The translations under genes were made by a program, and so were the position numbers. The notes under the pieces were generated by a model. It had not been told where the DNA came from. It did not search any database and saw nothing but the letters and a program-made list of their open reading frames with translations. Below are positions 18,593 through 26,875 of a DNA stretch of 64,000 nucleotides, piece after piece. The DNA comes from Pararhizobium capsulatum DSM 1112 (GTDB lineage: Bacteria; Pseudomonadota; Alphaproteobacteria; Rhizobiales; Rhizobiaceae). The stretch's first letter is position 1, and every line of letters begins with the position of its first letter. The stretch spans positions 62,001 to 126,000 of the forward strand of contig NZ_JAUSVF010000002.1 in assembly GCF_030814475.1 (NCBI RefSeq), given 5' to 3'.

Positions 18593-18724
18593 GCGCAAGT
18601 TCGATGCTGACGCGCCAAGTTCAAGGCAGGCCGCAATAAGACGGTCTTTCGTTGCCGGATCGAACCGACGTCGTCCGTTCCGACCAACGAGCCGCACGAC
18701 AAGTTTCGGACCTACTTTCATCAC
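18591..18724 (-). mobile_element. Fragment of an IS66 family accessory gene (TnpA)
   Basis: On the minus strand from 18724 the frame reads MMKVGPKLVVRLVGRNGRRR, then FDPATKDRLIAACLELGASAS, the N-terminus of the small HTH protein of IS66 elements. One base is missing after SAS; in the next frame the expected LALEHG follows, and then the sequence runs into the IS3 fragment. The remnant is under 45 codons and cannot function. Confidence 0.6.
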
Positions 18725-18890
18725 TCAATCACAGTAAGTGTGGGGAAACTCGCTTACGAAAGAACTTCGTGCATGCGAGCAGCCTTCGAGATCAACCAGC
18801 GTTTCCTTCTGACTAACGCGGGTTGGTGGTGCTTCATGGAAACACTTCCAGTCCTCGTTCCTGGGAAACTATCAGAAATCGAGTACAGAC

Positions 18891-18923
18891 GGGGCGAAGC
18901 GGAGATTATTTCCGCTTCGCCCC
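18891..18923. repeat. Perfect 13-bp inverted repeat
   Basis: GGGGCGAAGCGGA at 18891-18903 pairs perfectly with TCCGCTTCGCCCC at 18911-18923 across a 7-base loop. There is no T-run on either side, so an intrinsic terminator is doubtful. It lies in the 350 bp between the IS66 fragment and the AraC gene, which otherwise hold nothing I can name. It may be a transposon end or a protein site. Confidence 0.6.
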
Positions 18924-19077
18924 GCCATAGGAGACACTCGGACTGGTTGGAGAGATGACTGATTTTGGGGCCGGGAGAAGACTTGCGGCTTTATGAACTG
19001 AGCCGTCTATAGCTGACATAAGTTCAAAATGTCGGGTCCGCCCATTTGCTGGCGAGACGCCACACCTGCCACCCGGC

Positions 19078-19989
19078 TTAGGATTTGATCGCCCGTCGCC
19101 AGGTAGCCGGCGTGACGCCGACGAACGATTTGAACATTCGGGTAAAGTGGCTTTGGTCGGCGAAGCCGCAGCTCAGGGCGATTTCCACCAAGGTCGCGTT
19201 GCCATGCGCGAGCATCGATTTCGAAGACTCGATGCGATGGCGCAGAATCCAGCGATGCGGGGAATCGCCTGTCGTCACCTTGAAGGCGCGCACGAAGTAG
19301 CTCACGGAGAGGCCGCAGTGAGCCGCGAGCTCCTTGAGCGAGAGACAATCATCCGAAAGCGACGTCATTGCCTCGGTCGCACGTCTAAACTGCCAGGGAG
19401 CAAGGGTTCCAGAGTCATCCCTCGCGGCCCGCAAACCACCAAAGGTCTGCGCGAAATAGGTATTGATGGCGAGCATGACTTGTTGGGCATACAGCGCCCC
19501 AATCTCCTGAGGCCGCTCCAAGGCCGGAAGCAATGCATTTCCCAGATGCCATACCGTCTTGTCGAAAACGCCGCCAGGCCTGCAGTAGAGCTGATTGATC
19601 CTTGCTACTCCGCGTTCATCAGCGATCTCGTCGAGTGCAATCTTGGGCACGGTGAACATAAGATTGTCGAAAGGGCTCAGCAGGTTTGCAAGCGGTTTTT
19701 CGAGATGGTTTACGATACTGGTCGTGCGAGCCGCGTACGAGCCGCGATGAATACATTTATCGTCAATGAAAAGCTCTCGACTGGTCTGCTCGCGAAGTTG
19801 CAGGAGAACAGAAAAGACCGCGCCCCCTTCTTGCTGGGGTGCCATGACCAGTCCATGTCCTGGCGTATCTCTGCGCAGGCGGGACACGAGCAGGCGCGAT
19901 TTCCTCGGGCCGGCCACGGAGAGTTGCGACACGGAGTCGGCCCTGAAGGGACTGACGAAATTCTGACGGTAGGCAAGATCGGATTGCAC
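19078..19989 (-). CDS. AraC family transcriptional regulator
   Basis: A 303-residue regulator with an AraC-binding-like N-terminal sensing domain (about 1-180, cupin-like) and a C-terminal double helix-turn-helix (about 200-300). The latter includes LSLKELAAHCGLSVSYFVRA and the second-helix signature IALSCGFADQSHFTRMFK. The start is GTG at 19989 with GAGGG upstream. It is divergent from the operon that begins at 20234, with 244 bp between, so it most likely controls the hydrolase, isochorismatase, alcohol dehydrogenase and SDR genes. The ligand is unknown, presumably an aromatic or cyclic substrate. Confidence 0.88.
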   Translation of the reverse strand: MQSDLAYRQNFVSPFRADSVSQLSVAGPRKSRLLVSRLRRDTPGHGLVMAPQQEGGAVFSVLLQLREQTSRELFIDDKCIHRGSYAARTTSIVNHLEKPLANLLSPFDNLMFTVPKIALDEIADERGVARINQLYCRPGGVFDKTVWHLGNALLPALERPQEIGALYAQQVMLAINTYFAQTFGGLRAARDDSGTLAPWQFRRATEAMTSLSDDCLSLKELAAHCGLSVSYFVRAFKVTTGDSPHRWILRHRIESSKSMLAHGNATLVEIALSCGFADQSHFTRMFKSFVGVTPATWRRAIKS

Positions 19990-20233
19990 GCATCGCCCTC
20001 GCTGTGTGCGGTCTTCGATTTCAATCGTGTCCCGCTGTCACACTAATCTGATGTGTCGTGGAGGTCTTGAATATTTTGAGTTTTTTTGTCGGAAAGTGAA
20101 GTGGCGAGAGCAAAACATCCCTACTGAGTTCGTAAGCTCACGCCGCGCATTTTGAACGAAAAAGGGTAATATTCCACAAGGTTTTCGATGCCCCTTCTGA
20201 ATAAGTAACACCGAGAAATGGAGGGTATTCTCG

Positions 20234-21571
20234 GTGAAACAAATGCTGTTTGCGATGGCGGCGCTCCTCGTTCTTGGTGGCGAGGCGCGGGCGGAGGCTT
20301 TCGTCTTTCCTAGTTCATTTCGGACTGAGGAGATCAAGACAAACGGGACCACGATCCACGTGAGGGTTGGCGGCAAAGGACCTGCGGTGCTGCTGGTCCA
20401 TGGATACGGCGACACAGGGGACATGTGGGCACCACTCGCCGCGGAACTTATGGCAGATCACACCGTAATCGCGCCCGACTTGAGAGGTATAGGTCTCTCA
20501 GCCGTCGCAACGGACGGGTTTACCAAAATCAACCAGGCCGAGGACCTCGCGGGTGTCCTTGATACGCTGAAAGTTCGGCAGGCCGACGTCGTGGGCCACG
20601 ACATCGGCAACATGGTGGCCTTTGCCTTCGCTGAGGCGCACCCCGATCGCACCACGCGCCTCATCATGATGGACGCGCCTCTTCCCGGCGTCGGGCCTTG
20701 GGATGATATCCTAAAAAGTCCGCTGCTTTGGCATTTCCGGTTCGGCGGCCCCGACATGGAGCGTCTGGTTGCTGGCCGCGAGCGCATCTATCTTGACCGG
20801 TTTTGGAATGAATTCGCCGCCAACCCGACGAGTTTTCCTGAAGCGACGCGCCGCCACTACGCGGACCTCTACGCAAAACCGGGCCGGATGCACGCGGGCT
20901 TCCTTCAGTTCGCCGCCTTCGACCAAGACGTGATCGACAACCGCGCCTCAATCGCACGGGGGCGATTGCAAATGCCTGTCCTGGCGATCGGCGGCGACCA
21001 TTCGCTTGGAAGCACGATGGCCCATATTATGCGCTTCGCCGCCGATAACGTGCATCAGGTCGTCATCGTCAATTCAGGACATTGGCTTATGGAGGAGCAG
21101 CCGGACGCGACGGTCGCCACGATCCGGGCCTTCCTCGGCAACACGAACCCGGTGTTGCTGAAGCCGACCCGGCTGAACGCCGATGAAGTCGCCGCCTTGA
21201 GCCATGATCGCGCCGGTGCTGGGACTTCTCAACTCAAGGGCGTGGGCATGATCGTGCTTTCCGGCAACCCGCTGGAGCCAGGGCCATACGCAATCGAACT
21301 CCGGGTGCCGGCCCACACGCGCATTGCCTCCCATACCCATCGCGATAACCGCACTGCACTCGTTGTCTCCGGCGAATGGCATTTCGGCTACGGGCCAAAG
21401 GCGAGTGACGCCGCGACCTTAGTGCTTGGACCGGGCGGGTTCTACACCGAGCCAGCGAACTCGGCGCACTTCGCTTTCACGAGGAATCAGCCGACCGTAA
21501 TCTACATCACTGGCGAGGGTCCGACGGACACCCAATACGTCGACGCGGCCGACGCCCCTTCGGGCCAGTAA
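20234..21571 (+). CDS. Exported alpha/beta hydrolase fused to a cupin domain
   Basis: 445 residues. A signal peptide (MKQMLFAMAALLVLGGEARA) directs it to the periplasm. Residues 35-300 are an alpha/beta hydrolase of the epoxide hydrolase/dehalogenase branch. The oxyanion region is HGYGDTGDMW, the nucleophile is Asp in VVGHDIGNMV and the catalytic His is in NSGHWLMEEQ. A second domain (about 325-435) is a cupin with a His-rich metal site (RIASHTHRDNRTALVVSGEW). The start is GTG, supported by GGAGGG nine bases upstream; the next ATG is too far. It is first in a four-gene operon. The fusion suggests one enzyme opening a ring or ester and a second metal-dependent step, which is inference. Confidence 0.83.
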   Translation: MKQMLFAMAALLVLGGEARAEAFVFPSSFRTEEIKTNGTTIHVRVGGKGPAVLLVHGYGDTGDMWAPLAAELMADHTVIAPDLRGIGLSAVATDGFTKINQAEDLAGVLDTLKVRQADVVGHDIGNMVAFAFAEAHPDRTTRLIMMDAPLPGVGPWDDILKSPLLWHFRFGGPDMERLVAGRERIYLDRFWNEFAANPTSFPEATRRHYADLYAKPGRMHAGFLQFAAFDQDVIDNRASIARGRLQMPVLAIGGDHSLGSTMAHIMRFAADNVHQVVIVNSGHWLMEEQPDATVATIRAFLGNTNPVLLKPTRLNADEVAALSHDRAGAGTSQLKGVGMIVLSGNPLEPGPYAIELRVPAHTRIASHTHRDNRTALVVSGEWHFGYGPKASDAATLVLGPGGFYTEPANSAHFAFTRNQPTVIYITGEGPTDTQYVDAADAPSGQ

Positions 21572-21583
21572 CAGGAGTGAAAC

Positions 21584-22195
21584 ATGACATCGTTTGCCAA
21601 TCGCCGAGACCCGGCCTGCGACCACCTGTTGACGCCGCAGAACGCCGCCGTAGTCATCATAGACTTCCAGCCCGTCCAGGTATCTTCGATCGCCTCCCGT
21701 CCAAAGCGCGAGCTGGTCTCCAATATCACAGCGCTTGCCCGGATCGCAAAGTTCTACGACATGCCAGTCGTGCTCTCGACCGTGAACGTGAAGACGGGTC
21801 GCAACCAACCGACCATCCACCATATCACCGATGTCCTCATCGACGTGCAACCGATCGACCGCACTTCGATCAACGCATGGGAGGATGAGGATTTCAATCG
21901 CGCCGTGAAGGCGACGGAACGCAACAAGCTCATCATGGCCGCGCTTTGGACAGAAGTCTGTCTTGTCCATCCGGCTCTAGACGCCCTTGAGGAGGGTTTT
22001 GAAGTCTACCCTGTCGTCGATTGTGTGGGCGGTACGTCGCTCGAAGCGCATTTGGCAGGCCTCCAAAGGCTTGTTCAAGCCGGTGGCAAACCTGTGTCCT
22101 GGGTTCAGTTGATTTGCGAACTGCAGCGCGACTGGAACCGCGACAAGACCGTCGCAGGCTTTGCTGAAATCCTGTTTTCAGTCGAAGGCCACTGA
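21584..22195 (+). CDS. Isochorismatase family cysteine hydrolase
   Basis: 203 residues with the isochorismatase-like fold. The catalytic triad is visible as Asp in VIIDFQPVQ, a Lys in ERNKLIMAAL and Cys in WTEVCLVHPAL. The family cleaves amides, nitriles or vinyl ethers. No signal peptide is present, so it acts in the cytoplasm. AGGAG lies before the ATG, 12 bp after the preceding stop, within the AraC-linked operon. The true substrate is unknown; nicotinamidase- and YcaC-like members look similar. Confidence 0.87.
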   Translation: MTSFANRRDPACDHLLTPQNAAVVIIDFQPVQVSSIASRPKRELVSNITALARIAKFYDMPVVLSTVNVKTGRNQPTIHHITDVLIDVQPIDRTSINAWEDEDFNRAVKATERNKLIMAALWTEVCLVHPALDALEEGFEVYPVVDCVGGTSLEAHLAGLQRLVQAGGKPVSWVQLICELQRDWNRDKTVAGFAEILFSVEGH

Positions 22196-22224
22196 ATCTC
22201 AATCATACCCGGAGATGTCCCCGA

Positions 22225-23337
22225 ATGTTGAAAACCATCGCTGCCGTTGTGAAAAACGCGAAAGCGCCGTTCGAACTTGTTGAAATCGAATTGCCCGATC
22301 CAGGGCCTCGCGAGGTTCTTATTCGGATTGTCGGTGTCGGGATTTGCCACACGGATCTTGCGAGTCGTGACGGCCTTTTGGGAGCGCCCTTTCCTTCGAT
22401 CTTCGGCCATGAGGGGTCAGGCGTAGTTGAGAAGACCGGTAGCCAGGTGACCAAACTGGAACCCGGTGACCACGTGGTTCTCTCACCGGATTCGGACGGA
22501 ACCTGCCGTCACTGTCAACGAGGTTTTCCGATGTATTGCGACCAATATCCAGAGCTGAACTTCCAGACTAATCCCGAAGGGCCGCGCGCATCCGTGCTCA
22601 ACGGGGGACGCACCTATCTTAAATATTTCGGGCAGTCGTCGTTTGCAGGATATGCTTTGGCAAGCGATCGCAATGCCATTAAAGTCACAAAGGACGTGCC
22701 TCTTAAAATCCTCGGTCCATTGGGGTGCGGGGTACAGACCGGAGCGGGCACTGTCATGAATGGCCTGAGGCCGCACGCCGGATCAACAATGGTTGTCCTG
22801 GGCACCGGAGCGGTCGGCCTTTCGGCAATCATGGGCGCCCTGATCTGCGGATGTAGCGACATCATAGCCGTCAGCAGAACTCCGGATCGGCTCGAATTGG
22901 CCAAGACCCTCGGTGCTTCGGATACCATCAACACCAACGAAGAGACCGATCTAGCCGCTGCTATTCGTGCACGACTGCCTGCTGGCGCCGACTACATCCT
23001 CGATGCCGCTGGTGCACCGGGACTAATAGGTCCAGCCATCGGTGGCCTCGGCAAGCTCGGCACCCTGGCTTTGGTCGCCGTTCCGCCAACGGTTGACCGG
23101 ACAATTGAGTTGCCTTGGTTCCCAACGTTACTCCAAGGTCAGTCTGTCAGTGGTTTTGTCGAAGGTAATTCCATACCAGAAGTGTTCATACCCCAAATGA
23201 TCGAGCTTTACCGTCTTGGACGGTTTCCCTTCGACAAACTGTTGCAATTCTATCCTTTTGACAAAATCAATCAGGCGGTCGAGGACCAGATTGCGGGCAA
23301 AGTCGTCAAGGCGATACTGGAACTATCCACCGCTTGA
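22225..23337 (+). CDS. Zinc-type NAD(P)-dependent alcohol dehydrogenase (aryl-alcohol type)
   Basis: 370 residues of the medium-chain dehydrogenase family. The catalytic zinc site is present (GICHTD, GHEGSG and the later LGCGVQTG Cys). The Rossmann motif is VVLGTGAVGLS. The structural zinc loop is incomplete: DGTCRHC and a later Cys remain, but the first of the four usual Cys is Asp. The length and the LGCGVQTGAG context resemble benzyl/aryl-alcohol dehydrogenases. It has GGAGATG before the ATG and sits third in the AraC-linked operon, a likely oxidation step after ring or ester cleavage. Confidence 0.88.
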   Translation: MLKTIAAVVKNAKAPFELVEIELPDPGPREVLIRIVGVGICHTDLASRDGLLGAPFPSIFGHEGSGVVEKTGSQVTKLEPGDHVVLSPDSDGTCRHCQRGFPMYCDQYPELNFQTNPEGPRASVLNGGRTYLKYFGQSSFAGYALASDRNAIKVTKDVPLKILGPLGCGVQTGAGTVMNGLRPHAGSTMVVLGTGAVGLSAIMGALICGCSDIIAVSRTPDRLELAKTLGASDTINTNEETDLAAAIRARLPAGADYILDAAGAPGLIGPAIGGLGKLGTLALVAVPPTVDRTIELPWFPTLLQGQSVSGFVEGNSIPEVFIPQMIELYRLGRFPFDKLLQFYPFDKINQAVEDQIAGKVVKAILELSTA

Positions 23338-23481
23338 TCAGACCGATCACGTGATTAGGACTCAACGAGATGCAAGACGGGAAACGTATCGGCTATCCGA
23401 AAAAATTCTCGACGTCGTGGGCTGTTGCAAGACCGACCGCCAGTTCATACGTTCTCCGTTCAACCTCAGAAGGAGCTGCAG

Positions 23482-24273
23482 ATGCAGATCGACCTCGCAG
23501 GTAAGACCGCTCTGATTACCGGATCCACCGAAGGCATCGGCTACGCAATCGCCCGCCAACTCTCGCGAGCTGGCGCGGACGTGGTGATCAATGGACGGTC
23601 TGAAGAAAAGACCGCTAAGGCCGCCGAGCGCCTGGAAGGTGAAGGCGCCGTGGGCACCGTAGCCGCCGTCGCAGCCGATGTCGCTACCGCCGAAGGGTGT
23701 GAGGCTCTCATCGCGAAGGTTCCTCAGGTCGATATCCTGATCAACAATGCGGGCATCTTCCAGCCGCTCGATTTCTTCGAGGCGAGCGACGAGGTCTGGG
23801 ATCGTCATTGGCAGGTCAACGTGATGTCGGCCGTCAGGCTTTCGCGTGCCTACCTTCCGGGCATGCAGAACCTCGACTGGGGTCGCGTCATCTTCATCGC
23901 ATCGGAATCCGGTTTCAACATTCCGGTGGAGATGATTCACTATGGCGTTAGCAAGACCGCCGATATCGCGGTTGCCCGCGGGCTGGCCAAGCGCATGGCG
24001 GGCACGGGCGTCACCGTGAACTCGGTTCTCCCCGGCCCAACACTGTCTGAAGGCGTCGAGGCGATGCTAGCTGAAGAGCGTGAAAAGACGGGCAAGCCGA
24101 TCGAGGAGGTCGCGGCGGACTTCGTCAAGAAACATCGTGGCAGTTCGATTATTCAACGCGCGGCAAGCGTCGAGGAAATCGCCAACCTCGTAACCTATTT
24201 GGCCTCGCCTTTAGCATCCGCGACGACAGGGGCTTCCATGCGCGTGGACGGAGGTCTGATCGACACGCTCTGA
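23482..24273 (+). CDS. Short-chain dehydrogenase/reductase (SDR)
   Basis: 263 residues of a classical SDR. The cofactor motif is TGSTEGIGYA, with NNAG at the expected place. The active site Ser lies in IASESG and the Tyr-Lys pair in HYGVSK, and the C-terminal signature RVDGGLIDTL is present. The ATG at 23482 has AAGGAG; the frame extends 19 codons further without a site. It lies 145 bp after the alcohol dehydrogenase and is probably the last gene of the operon, or carries its own promoter. The substrate is unknown. Confidence 0.9.
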   Translation: MQIDLAGKTALITGSTEGIGYAIARQLSRAGADVVINGRSEEKTAKAAERLEGEGAVGTVAAVAADVATAEGCEALIAKVPQVDILINNAGIFQPLDFFEASDEVWDRHWQVNVMSAVRLSRAYLPGMQNLDWGRVIFIASESGFNIPVEMIHYGVSKTADIAVARGLAKRMAGTGVTVNSVLPGPTLSEGVEAMLAEEREKTGKPIEEVAADFVKKHRGSSIIQRAASVEEIANLVTYLASPLASATTGASMRVDGGLIDTL

Positions 24274-24579
24274 CGGTGAACCCTCCCCTGCCAGTCGGCA
24301 ATACCGCGGCGCCATCCTACCGCCTCCTCAACGACAGCCGCCAAGGCTCGTGGATGGGTGCAATGTTGAGGGGCCGGCAACCGACTGTCCGCTTCAAATT
24401 TAAATAACAGCGCAATCGGACGTGAAAGCTTGATTTCCGATCAGAACCCGTAGCGTTTCGCCAAAAGTTCGGTGCGAACGTTGATCTGGATGAGGTCCAA
24501 TCCCAAGGTCGAAGCATTTCGGTGGTCGTTTTCGAAGACCCGACTGAAAAAGAATGTTGAGCCGACACGTCCGCCTCTA
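24274..24579. other. Intergenic region with a short coding-like remnant
   Basis: Between the SDR and the convergent composite membrane protein there is about 300 bp. On the minus strand a stretch near 24446-24545 reads LGLDLIQINVRTELLAKRYG and stops. It looks like the end of a real protein, but I cannot name it and no upstream part is found. Otherwise nothing is recognised. Confidence 0.35.
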
Positions 24580-26493
24580 TTACGCCACGTCCGATGCCTG
24601 CAAGATTGCCGTCCGAAAGACGAAGTCCTGGTCGGCCAGGTAGCGTGGATCGCCCTTGACCGTCTCCATGAAGGCGCGATGGCCACTCATCAGCCGTCCG
24701 ACGAGACAACCTGCGCTCGCCTTGCCGATGTCGTCCGAGGGCTGATCGTAGCCTCCATGCTGGTTTATTCCAAAAAGCCCGGTGTCTTCCGTATCGCCCT
24801 TGCGTTCCATATCGCGGTTCAGGTCGCGGCAGACGGTGACGTCCTTGACCTGAACAAGCGCCTCTTGCGTGTTCCGATGTATGCCCACTTTCCAGGCGCT
24901 ATACTGACCGAACTTGATCCGCGCCGCTCCGAGACGATTTATCGGATGATCTCGACCGTAGTAGAAGCCCGGCTCCGTCGTGGCCTGCCACTTTCCAAGC
25001 ATGGCCGGAACGCCGTTTCGAAACCCGATGACGCACCGCAGGTCGTTAAACTTGTTCGCTTCGTCGTTGTTCACGGAGCCGTCTTCGTTCATGCCTTCCA
25101 CATAGACAATGTTCACCTCGTCGGGATTAGTATCGATGACGTATCCGAGCCGTTTAAGCGCTTCGACGATCAGGATCTCGATCTGTTCGTCCGGAGGGTC
25201 GTCGGGTCGGATGGCCTCGCGCAGCGGCAACATCTGCCCTTGAAACTGAGCCAGGTAGCGGTCGGCGCTTCCCGCGCGAAACATCGCGTGCGCATGGGAC
25301 CACTGTTCGGGGGTCAGGGCGTCGTCCTTGCCCGATTCGCGGCCGGCGATCGCCTTCAACAGCGCGATCGCCTGGTCGGGCTGTTCAATCATGCCCTTGC
25401 CAATCAGCAGGTTCGAATCGTATCCGGGCACGCCGAAACCGTTCGCGCCCGTCCATTTAGTCCCGGCCGCACCGATGCTCATGCCGGTGTAGCGTCGGAA
25501 AAGCAGATCGAAGTTGGAGGCGGCCCCGTTCACCGGCGACGGGAAGGTCGCGATCTTGTGCCCCCCTCCGATAATGCCATAGCCGAGCTGTCCGAACTGC
25601 GCGGCCTCCCGGCTGGGATATTGTGCCCCTGGATTGTGGTAGCGAATGCTTGCCGGGATGCGGTCGGCCCCCTGTGGAATGTCCATGCGAACGTTGACCG
25701 TCGACGGATCAGTGGATCTGCCGATCCCCACAAGACTGGCCGGCAACGGTGTCGTCTGGATGTCTCGCGGAGTTGCGATTTCGGCTGAATTTGCGTCGTT
25801 TCCGGCGTCGTTCACGGTCACGGAAACGCCGCCGTCGGACGTACTGATCTCGGTATCGGTATCCGGCGTCTTTACGCTTGCAGAAGCCTGATTGGGCGTC
25901 GTCAGGTCCCTCACCTGGTTGATCGTCGAAGACAACGATGAGGCGGTGTCCTTACGCCTCGAGCCGAGCGAGGAGCCCAGCCAGAAGTTCAAGACGGTCG
26001 CAAAGCCGGCTGCGACTGCGCCGATGCAGATGTTGATGATTTGGAGAACGGTTGTATCAGCCTTCACCGGCGGGTCCGTGAAGAGCAGCAGGCCGATGAG
26101 TACGACGAAGCCGATGACCACGATGTAGGAAATGATCGCGGGCGTCATGCTGATCCACATCGAGTCCGGCTTGCTCAGCATGGCCAACAGATTTTCTCGG
26201 GCGTCGACAGTGCTTTCGTTTGCGGCGCGATTGTATTCCTGGATCTCGGCGACATCCAGCTTCTGAGCCTCGAGTGAAATCTCCGCCAGCCTGATCTTCA
26301 GATCGTTCATCTTCGAAGGATCGGCCGTCAGGACTTCGCGTGCCTTGTCCGGCGTGGTCGCCCCCGATATCGATTTAACGGCGGAATCGATGAACTGTTT
26401 GATGTCGTTCGCATTGCTCACGGTTTTTGCGTCCGTCAGCGAGGCTACGAGCTTCGGAAAGAGCTGCAGCGCGATGGCTAGAAATGGGAACAT
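24580..26493 (-). CDS. Composite membrane protein: holin-like N-terminus, phage muramidase-like and L,D-transpeptidase-like domains
   Basis: 637 residues with RBS GGAGGG before the ATG at 26493. Residues 1-180 resemble phage holins: a charged helical region, two transmembrane helices (IISYIVVIGFVVLIGLLLF and the ICIGAVAAGFATVLNFW run) and the tail FWLGSSLGSRRKD. A Ser/Thr/Asp-rich linker follows to about 255. Residues 265-390 resemble the phage P5-type muralytic domain (RYHNPGAQYP, IATFPSPVNGAASNF). Residues 400-630 carry GLFGINQHGGYDQP and then KASAGCLVGR, a His...Ser-x-Gly-Cys pattern like L,D-transpeptidase or phage endolysin-associated domains. No other phage genes are nearby. It probably acts on murein from the inner membrane, but its role is unknown. 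Confidence 0.65.
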   Translation of the reverse strand: MFPFLAIALQLFPKLVASLTDAKTVSNANDIKQFIDSAVKSISGATTPDKAREVLTADPSKMNDLKIRLAEISLEAQKLDVAEIQEYNRAANESTVDARENLLAMLSKPDSMWISMTPAIISYIVVIGFVVLIGLLLFTDPPVKADTTVLQIINICIGAVAAGFATVLNFWLGSSLGSRRKDTASSLSSTINQVRDLTTPNQASASVKTPDTDTEISTSDGGVSVTVNDAGNDANSAEIATPRDIQTTPLPASLVGIGRSTDPSTVNVRMDIPQGADRIPASIRYHNPGAQYPSREAAQFGQLGYGIIGGGHKIATFPSPVNGAASNFDLLFRRYTGMSIGAAGTKWTGANGFGVPGYDSNLLIGKGMIEQPDQAIALLKAIAGRESGKDDALTPEQWSHAHAMFRAGSADRYLAQFQGQMLPLREAIRPDDPPDEQIEILIVEALKRLGYVIDTNPDEVNIVYVEGMNEDGSVNNDEANKFNDLRCVIGFRNGVPAMLGKWQATTEPGFYYGRDHPINRLGAARIKFGQYSAWKVGIHRNTQEALVQVKDVTVCRDLNRDMERKGDTEDTGLFGINQHGGYDQPSDDIGKASAGCLVGRLMSGHRAFMETVKGDPRYLADQDFVFRTAILQASDVA

Positions 26494-26875
26494 GGCACCC
26501 TCCGGAGACAACCTGAGGAAGCATCTCATAATATTAGCATATTACAATATGGATCTTGTGAAAAAGCGGAAAGGACAATGTAAGCGTCGCCTGATGCTTG
26601 AACAGGCCGCTGGTTCTCCTTTGACCAATATAGGACGGTAAAAAAATGCGTAAGAGCAGTAAGGGGCCGATGGCAGACTGTCTGCTGGCGAGCGTGCCGT
26701 CGTCCAGTTCTCTAGCGACCAAGCATCGAAGAAGTTAGGCCGCGCCGAGCCCGGCGAGTGCGGCTCGAATGAGTGCGGCGGCGGAGTCGCAATCGACGCG
26801 CCCAGAGGGAATAAAGCTGCTCCCTTCAGCATACGGCGATCTTTTTGCACACGCATCTATTCGCAGCCTCGCGCG
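26494..26875. other. Divergent intergenic region, no gene seen
   Basis: About 380 bp between the composite membrane protein and the BrkB-type gene, which are transcribed away from each other. It must hold both promoters. Open frames here lack ribosome sites and sensible composition. An AT-rich patch at 26530-26560 and another at 26630-26645 are the likeliest promoter sites. I do not see an EcfG-type motif. Confidence 0.35.

Noticed and set aside
24472..25788. 438-codon plus-strand frame opposite the composite membrane protein
   Set aside because: It lacks recognised motifs and the opposite strand has clear membrane helices, phage-like domains and a good ribosome site.
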